DNA from: T1Sed10-7 sp041685505
GTDB lineage: Bacteria > Actinomycetota > Nitriliruptoria > Nitriliruptorales > Nitriliruptoraceae
Length of the DNA: 18,037 nt
Assembly (NCBI GenBank): GCA_041685505.1
Contig: JAWLFQ010000047.1
Location: 1-18,037, forward strand
Reading direction: 5' to 3'
Positions 13,914-18,037 of this stretch are shown piece by piece (the stretch's first letter is position 1; each line of letters opens with the position of its first letter). The notes beneath the pieces are model-generated. The model did no database searches. It saw only the letters and a program-made list of their open reading frames with translations, and was not told where the DNA came from. The position numbers were made by a program, and so were the translations under genes.

Positions 13914-14840
13914 TCAGACCAGGGAGGCCGCCAGCCCGTCCAGTCCGTCGGCTTCGCTGATCACGACCTCGTCGAGACCGGTGACCGCCAGCGCGGCCTG
14001 CAGCACCAGCGCCCCGCCGTGGATCACGTCCTCACGGCCCGGCTGCACCGGCCCGAGCCGCGCCCGCTGCGCCGCCGTCATGGATGACAGCCGCACGGCG
14101 AGCTCGCCGAGCGCTGCCGCCGGCAGGCGCGTGCCGTGGATGCGGTCCTCGTCGTAGCTGTCCAGGCCGAGGTGGATGGCCCCGAGGGTGGTCGCGGTGC
14201 CCGCGACGGCCACCATTGCGCCGAGCCCGTCCACCGCGCCCCCGCGCTCGGCCAGGGTGCGCGTCCCCGCGGCGAACTGCGCATCGATCAGCCGCCGGGC
14301 CGCGACCAGCTCGCCGGCGCCCGGCGGGTCGTGCGAGAGGTGGCGTTCGGTCACGCGGACGCACCCGAGCTGCATCGATACCGCGGCAGCGACCTCGCCC
14401 CGCGCATCGCCGAGGATCAGCTCCGTGGAACCGCCGCCGATGTCGAGCACCGCGGTCGGCCGCGGCACGTCCACCGCAGCCACCGCGCCGGCGTAGGCCA
14501 GCGCGGCCTCCTGGTCGCCGGTGATGACCTCCGCCGGCACACCGGCCACCTCCTGCACACCGGTGAAGAACCGCTCGCGGTCGCTCGCGTCCCGCACCGC
14601 GGAGGTGGCGGCGATCCGGACACGGTCGGTGACCCCGTGCTCGCGCCATATGTCGCGGTACGCACCGATGACGGACAGGGTGCGGGCCAGAGCCTCGTCG
14701 TCGAGGTGGCCGGTGGCATCGACGCCCGCGGCCAGGCGCGTGATCCGCATGACCCGCGTCAGACGCGTGCCGTCACCGTCGAGCACCAGCAGACGCACGG
14801 AGTTGGAACCGACGTCGACGGCGGCGCAGGGCTGCGGCAT
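13914..14840 (-). CDS. ppx: Exopolyphosphatase, Ppx/GppA family (short form)
   Basis: Members of this family cut terminal phosphate from polyphosphate or convert pppGpp to ppGpp. The 308-residue product has only the two ASKHA-fold subdomains, like the short actinobacterial Ppx proteins, and lacks the C-terminal HD region of E. coli Ppx. Motifs: CAAVDVGSNSVRLLVLD (phosphate-1), ATSAVRDASDRERF, TGDQEAALAYAG with candidate catalytic Glu111, VLDIGGGSTELILG (phosphate-2, about 131-144) and VAGTATTLGAIHLGLD. The ATG at 14840 follows GGAG by 7 bases and gives the typical N terminus. The frame stays open upstream to 15104 but that part is not coding. It follows DUF501 in the conserved eno-ftsB-DUF501-ppx order. 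Polyphosphatase versus pppGpp activity cannot be told from the sequence. Confidence 0.92.
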   Translation of the reverse strand: MPQPCAAVDVGSNSVRLLVLDGDGTRLTRVMRITRLAAGVDATGHLDDEALARTLSVIGAYRDIWREHGVTDRVRIAATSAVRDASDRERFFTGVQEVAGVPAEVITGDQEAALAYAGAVAAVDVPRPTAVLDIGGGSTELILGDARGEVAAAVSMQLGCVRVTERHLSHDPPGAGELVAARRLIDAQFAAGTRTLAERGGAVDGLGAMVAVAGTATTLGAIHLGLDSYDEDRIHGTRLPAAALGELAVRLSSMTAAQRARLGPVQPGREDVIHGGALVLQAALAVTGLDEVVISEADGLDGLAASLV

Positions 14841-14903
14841 CTCGGGACTCCGAAGGGGGAACTGTGCGGGCCGTTCGTGCTCCAGGTGCCCGGTGGACGC
14901 CTC

Positions 14904-14954
14904 CCGCGTGCACCCCGTCGCAGCGCCGGTCCGCGCGCACCATCCGCGTGCACC
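14904..14954. repeat. 11-base direct repeat in the DUF501-ppx gap
   Basis: CCGCGTGCACC occurs at 14904-14914 and again at 14944-14954, exactly 40 bases apart. Both copies are in the 122-base gap upstream of ppx. Each contains the palindrome GTGCAC. It is a possible paired binding site controlling ppx. Confidence 0.4.
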
Positions 14955-14962
14955 AGGGGCGT

Positions 14963-15601
14963 TCAGTCCGGCTGGTCGCTGTCGAGCAACTCCTCGGACA
15001 CGCAGGGAGCGGGGCAGGGTGCCGGCGTGGCGTGCTCGACGGTCCAGGCGCCCACGGGGTTGTCCCCGGTGGCCAGGTGGTGGGCCGCATGCACGTGCAG
15101 ACACTTGATGTGGCCCGGCATCCCGCCGGCGCTGGGATCACCCGGCAGCGGCGCATCGAGCTGGTCGCGGAAGTGCACGTACCGCGCGGAGGCTGCGGCG
15201 TACTCCTCCGCCAGCGCGGGATCCTCGTCCAGCCGGGCGTTGAGACCGACCATCGCGTGGTCAGCCTCCAGCCGCCCCACACGTGCGCGCAGCACCGGAC
15301 AGGTCAGCCAGAAGACCGTGGGGAAGGGCGTGCCGTCCTCCAGCCGCGGCTGCACCCGTGCCACGGTCGGGAGACCGTAGCCACAGCGGTGGACCACCGC
15401 GGGCGCGCCCCGGGCGGGGCGGCCGAGCTGCGCCGAGAGCACGGCACGCTCACGCCGACCCGCCTCGGGCGCCGCAGCCGCACGCGCGTAGGACGCCGCC
15501 GGATCGACCCGGACAGCGTCCTCGAGGGGTCCGTGGACGGCACCCGTAGCTGCGCCGTCCACGACCGCAGGGACGGGGGGGTCCCCGTCAGCGGGCGTCA
15601 C
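14963..15601 (-). CDS. DUF501 family protein
   Basis: The product (212 residues) belongs to DUF501, a conserved family of unknown function, present as Rv1025 beside ppx in M. tuberculosis. The family core starts near residue 58 (AQLGRPARG) and includes VVHRCGYGLP (Cys73), GTPFPTVFWLTCPVL (Cys101), RLEADHAMVGLN and SAGGMPGHIKCLHVHAAHHL (Cys167, His169, His171, His174). The conserved Cys and His residues suggest a metal or cluster site, which is inference. A low-complexity stretch of about 57 residues precedes the core. I kept the GTG at 15601 because it overlaps the S1 gene stop as GTGA, but an in-frame GTG at codon 14 is possible. The C terminus adds PCPAPC. Confidence 0.88.
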   Translation of the reverse strand: MTPADGDPPVPAVVDGAATGAVHGPLEDAVRVDPAASYARAAAAPEAGRRERAVLSAQLGRPARGAPAVVHRCGYGLPTVARVQPRLEDGTPFPTVFWLTCPVLRARVGRLEADHAMVGLNARLDEDPALAEEYAAASARYVHFRDQLDAPLPGDPSAGGMPGHIKCLHVHAAHHLATGDNPVGAWTVEHATPAPCPAPCVSEELLDSDQPD

Positions 15602-15984
15602 GACCCGACGCGACCGCGCCGCTGCCGACGTGCCTCACCCTGGATCATCTGGGACTTGTGCATGAAGCGACGGAGGCGCTTGTTGAAGTCCTTGTCCAGC
15701 TTGGAGCGGAGGTTGACGGTCTCCTCGTCCTGCCAGTCGGGGTCGGCCCGCTTGATCGAGAGGTCGACCTTGCCATCCTCCTTGACATCGAGGACCTTGA
15801 CATCCACCTCGTCACCTTCGGCGAGGTAGGCGTAGATGTTCTCGACGAAGTCGGCGTCGACCTCCGAGACGTGGACCAGCCCGGTGACTGCGCCACCGTC
15901 CTCGGTCTGCACCTCGACGAACGCGCCGTACTCCTCGAGCCGGACGACCTTGCCCTTGACGATCGATCCCTGCAGTGCGATCAA
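15598..15984 (-). CDS. S1-domain RNA-binding protein, YabR/GSP13 type
   Basis: One S1 domain fills the N-terminal two thirds: GSIVKGKVVRLEEYGAFVEV, TGLVHVSEV, YLAEGDEVDVKVL and EDGKVDLSIKRA. A basic helical tail (FNKRLRRFMHKSQ, then Arg-rich) follows, as in the YabR/YugI/CvfD group. Those proteins bind RNA or ribosomes and tune translation. The start is unclear. I give the TTG at 15984 (128 residues), but its only ribosome site GAGGAG (15990-15985) touches it directly. That site is at good distance (9 bases) from a CTG at 15975, which would give MQGSIVKGKV, a normal family N terminus. The frame stays open to an ATG at 16158, but the added 58 residues are Arg/Pro-rich and look non-coding. DUF501 overlaps its stop by 4 bases; the septum protein lies upstream. 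Confidence 0.85.
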   Translation of the reverse strand: MIALQGSIVKGKVVRLEEYGAFVEVQTEDGGAVTGLVHVSEVDADFVENIYAYLAEGDEVDVKVLDVKEDGKVDLSIKRADPDWQDEETVNLRSKLDKDFNKRLRRFMHKSQMIQGEARRQRRGRVGS

Positions 15985-16181
15985 CTCCTCGCGGATCGGG
16001 TGGGTGCCCGCGCTCGCACCGGCGATCCGGTCTGCCGAGCCGGTGGATCCGGCCGGACGTGGTGAGCCCCGACCGGTGTCCGGCCGAGCGCGCGGATGAC
16101 GGCACCGACCAGGTACCGCCGCTGTCACGGTACGGACTCGCCGCGCACAGGGCAACATCGACCGGGCACCGGCGATGCGGC

Positions 16182-16718
16182 TCAGCTCCCCGGCAACCGC
16201 TCCACGACCTCATCCCAGACCCGCGCGTACCAGGGCGTGGGGGGCTCGGCGTCCTGCCTGCGGGGAGGGGTGATCCGCGGACGCTCGACATCCGGTGGGC
16301 TGAGGGTGTAGAGCACCTCCCCGGGGCGTATGAGGCCGAGTTGTTCACGGGCCAGCAGCTCGATGGTCGTGTCGCGATCGAGGTCCTCGACGCGCTGCTC
16401 GAGCCGCGCGTTCTCCGCATCCAGCGCTGCGGCCTTGGTCGCGAGGTGCTCGACCCGATCACGGCCGTCGAGGTAGCTCTGCATCGGCGCGGACAGGATC
16501 ACCCCCGTCAGCACGACGACCCCCAGCAGCGCGACGATCAGCGGACGGTCGCCGCGCACCGCGCGGATGGCGCGGTGACGCAGCCGGGAGGATCCGCCCC
16601 GTACCGCCCTGGCGACGCGCTGGATGGTCACGGGACCACGAGCCACGCCACCACGGCGCCTGCGGCGCTCGAGGGCGCGCAGCCGGCGTCGTTCCTCCAG
16701 GCGGTGGCTCGCGGTCAC
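16182..16718 (-). CDS. ftsB: FtsB/DivIC-like septum formation protein
   Basis: This is a bitopic membrane protein of the septum formation initiator family (FtsB/DivIC), part of the divisome core with FtsL and FtsQ. The 178-residue product has a strongly basic cytoplasmic region (1-58, with RRRLRALERRRRR). One membrane helix follows (about 59-77, LIVALLGVVVLTGVILSA). A coiled coil spans about 83-116, and the family motif is LAREQLGLIRPGEVLYTL (122-139). The C-terminal tail is Pro-rich. The extended basic N terminus is common in actinobacteria. The GTG start follows GAGG by 7 bases. It starts 20 bases after the enolase stop, so the two are probably co-transcribed, as in M. tuberculosis (Rv1023-Rv1024). 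Confidence 0.92.
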   Translation of the reverse strand: MTASHRLEERRRLRALERRRRRGGVARGPVTIQRVARAVRGGSSRLRHRAIRAVRGDRPLIVALLGVVVLTGVILSAPMQSYLDGRDRVEHLATKAAALDAENARLEQRVEDLDRDTTIELLAREQLGLIRPGEVLYTLSPPDVERPRITPPRRQDAEPPTPWYARVWDEVVERLPGS

Positions 16719-16738
16719 GTGGATGCCTCGGATCGGGG

Positions 16739-18028
16739 TCAGGCGCGCGGGAAGGCGGCCTTGCCGGCGTAGCGGGCCGCGTCACCGAGCTGCTCCTCGA
16801 TGCGCAGCAGCTGGTTGTACTTGGCGACGCGGTCCGAGCGGGCCGGCGCACCGGTCTTGATCTGACCGGCGTTGGAGGCCACGGCGATGTCGGCGATGGT
16901 GGCGTCCTCGGTCTCACCGGAGCGGTGGCTGACCATGGTGGTCCAGCTCGCCCGGTGCGCCATGGCGATGGTCTCGAAGGTCTCGGTCAGCGAGCCGATC
17001 TGGTTCACCTTGACCAGGACGCTGTTGGCGGCCTTCTCCTCGATGCCGCGCGCGACGAAGGCCGGGTTGGTGACCAGCAGGTCGTCGCCGACCAGTTGGA
17101 CCTGGTCACCGAGCCGCTCGGTGAGCAGCTTCCAGCCGTCCCAGTCACCCTCGTCGAGGCCGTCCTCGATCGACACGATCGGGTAGCGGCTGACGAGATC
17201 CGCCCACAGGTCGACCATCTCGGCGGAGGAGAGCACGCGCCCCTCCCCCTCGAGGTGGTAGGAGCCGTCGGTGTAGATCTCGCTGGTAGCGGGGTCCAGG
17301 GCGATGGCGATGTCGTCGCCGGGGGTGTAGCCGGCGGCCTCGATGGCCTCGATGAGCAGGTCCAGCGCCGCGCTGTTGGAGTCGAGATCGGGGGCGAAAC
17401 CGCCTTCGTCACCCAGCCCGGTGCCCAGCCCGCGGTCGTGCAGGACCTTCTTGAGCTTGTGGTAGGTCTCCGCGCCGACACGCAGGGCCTCACGGAAGCT
17501 CGGTGCCCCCACGGGCACGATCATGAACTCCTGGAAGTCCACGTTGGAGTCGGCATGGCTGCCGCCGTTGAGCACGTTCATGCAGGGAACGGGCAGCACG
17601 TGGGCGTTCGGACCACCGAGGTACTGGTACAGCGGCAGCTCGCTGACCGCCGCAGCGGCCTTGGCTGCGGCCATCGAGACCCCGAGGATGGCGTTGGCAC
17701 CGAGCTCACCCTTGTTGTCGGTGCCGTCGAGGGAGAGCAGCAGGGCGTCGATCTCGCGCTGGCGGGTGACGTCCATGCCCAGTAGCTCGGGGGCGATGCG
17801 ATCGTTGACGTTGGCGACCGCCTGGGTGACACCCTTGCCGAGGTAGCGGCCGGCGTCGCCATCGCGCAGCTCGACGGCCTCGGCCTCCCCGGTCGACGCA
17901 CCGGATGGCACCGCGGCACGGCCGAGGGCGTCGACCATGCCGGCGACGATCTCCACCTCGACGGTCGGGTTGCCCCGGCTGTCGAGGATCTCACGGGCGT
18001 GGACGTGGCTGATGCTGGACATATCCAT
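16739..18028 (-). CDS. eno: Enolase
   Basis: Enolase converts 2-phosphoglycerate to phosphoenolpyruvate in glycolysis. The complete 429-residue product has all family landmarks: REILDSRGNPTVEVE, VPSGASTGEAEAVELRDGD, GDEGGFAPDL with Glu208, metal ligands in ALDPATSE (Asp245), SIEDGLDEGDWDGW (Glu288) and GDDLLVTNP (Asp315), the catalytic Lys340 in VLVKVNQIGSLTET, and the signature MVSHRSGETED. Start codons ATG at 18028 and ATG at 18022 are both possible; GAGGG lies 4 or 10 bases upstream respectively. The gene begins 9 bases from the window edge, so its promoter is not visible. It heads the minus-strand run with the septum, S1, DUF501 and ppx genes. Confidence 0.97.
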   Translation of the reverse strand: MDMSSISHVHAREILDSRGNPTVEVEIVAGMVDALGRAAVPSGASTGEAEAVELRDGDAGRYLGKGVTQAVANVNDRIAPELLGMDVTRQREIDALLLSLDGTDNKGELGANAILGVSMAAAKAAAAVSELPLYQYLGGPNAHVLPVPCMNVLNGGSHADSNVDFQEFMIVPVGAPSFREALRVGAETYHKLKKVLHDRGLGTGLGDEGGFAPDLDSNSAALDLLIEAIEAAGYTPGDDIAIALDPATSEIYTDGSYHLEGEGRVLSSAEMVDLWADLVSRYPIVSIEDGLDEGDWDGWKLLTERLGDQVQLVGDDLLVTNPAFVARGIEEKAANSVLVKVNQIGSLTETFETIAMAHRASWTTMVSHRSGETEDATIADIAVASNAGQIKTGAPARSDRVAKYNQLLRIEEQLGDAARYAGKAAFPRA

Positions 18029-18037
18029 GGGTCCCTC

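Noticed and set aside
14841..15104. N-terminal extension of Ppx
   Set aside because: It overlaps the end of DUF501. The ATG at 14840 has a ribosome site and gives the normal family start.
1..18037. CRISPR arrays, insertion sequences, phage genes, rRNA or toxin-antitoxin pairs
   Set aside because: I looked for regular repeats, transposase-like products and paired small genes on both strands and found none.

Overview
The window is very GC-rich and densely coding, with the third-position GC bias and long antisense open frames expected of a high-GC actinobacterium. Two things support Actinomycetota: a mycothiol-type MshA glycosyltransferase, and the gene series enolase / FtsB-like septum protein / DUF501 / exopolyphosphatase, which resembles the Rv1023-Rv1026 order of Mycobacterium tuberculosis. 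A small S1-domain gene beside the septum protein recalls the Firmicutes divIC-yabR pair, so a deep-branching actinobacterial lineage is possible. I cannot assign a genus.

Layout. Positions 1-536 (minus) hold the 5' part of a BTAD/SARP-type regulator. It diverges from a plus-strand proline-use cassette at 710-4899: sodium/proline symporter, monofunctional proline dehydrogenase and P5C dehydrogenase, which together import proline and oxidise it to glutamate. From 4918 to 10598 all genes are on the minus strand. In transcription order they are inorganic pyrophosphatase, an RsiG-like coiled-coil protein with a c-di-GMP-binding signature, a type II asparaginase family protein, an XRE regulator, a FemAB/CelD-like acyltransferase, and mshA, which overlaps the acyltransferase by 4 bases. 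A plus-strand PrxQ/BCP peroxiredoxin (10714-11175) diverges from the pyrophosphatase and converges on a YgfZ-family protein (11230-12162, minus). A plus-strand tRNA-Leu(UAA) lies at 12258-12343.

The right third (12377-18028) is a minus-strand run: enolase, FtsB/DivIC-like protein, S1-domain protein, DUF501 protein, short exopolyphosphatase, and a NUDIX hydrolase fused in one frame to a YjeF_N (NAD(P)H-hydrate epimerase-like) domain.

Most genes are core or common actinobacterial functions. I see no CRISPR array, insertion sequence, phage gene or rRNA, and no clearly new multi-gene system. The points most worth a second look are the RsiG-like protein, whose second motif copy is altered; the NUDIX-YjeF_N fusion with degenerate epimerase motifs; the acyltransferase coupled to mshA; and a strong 14-base-arm inverted repeat between the SARP-type regulator and putP.
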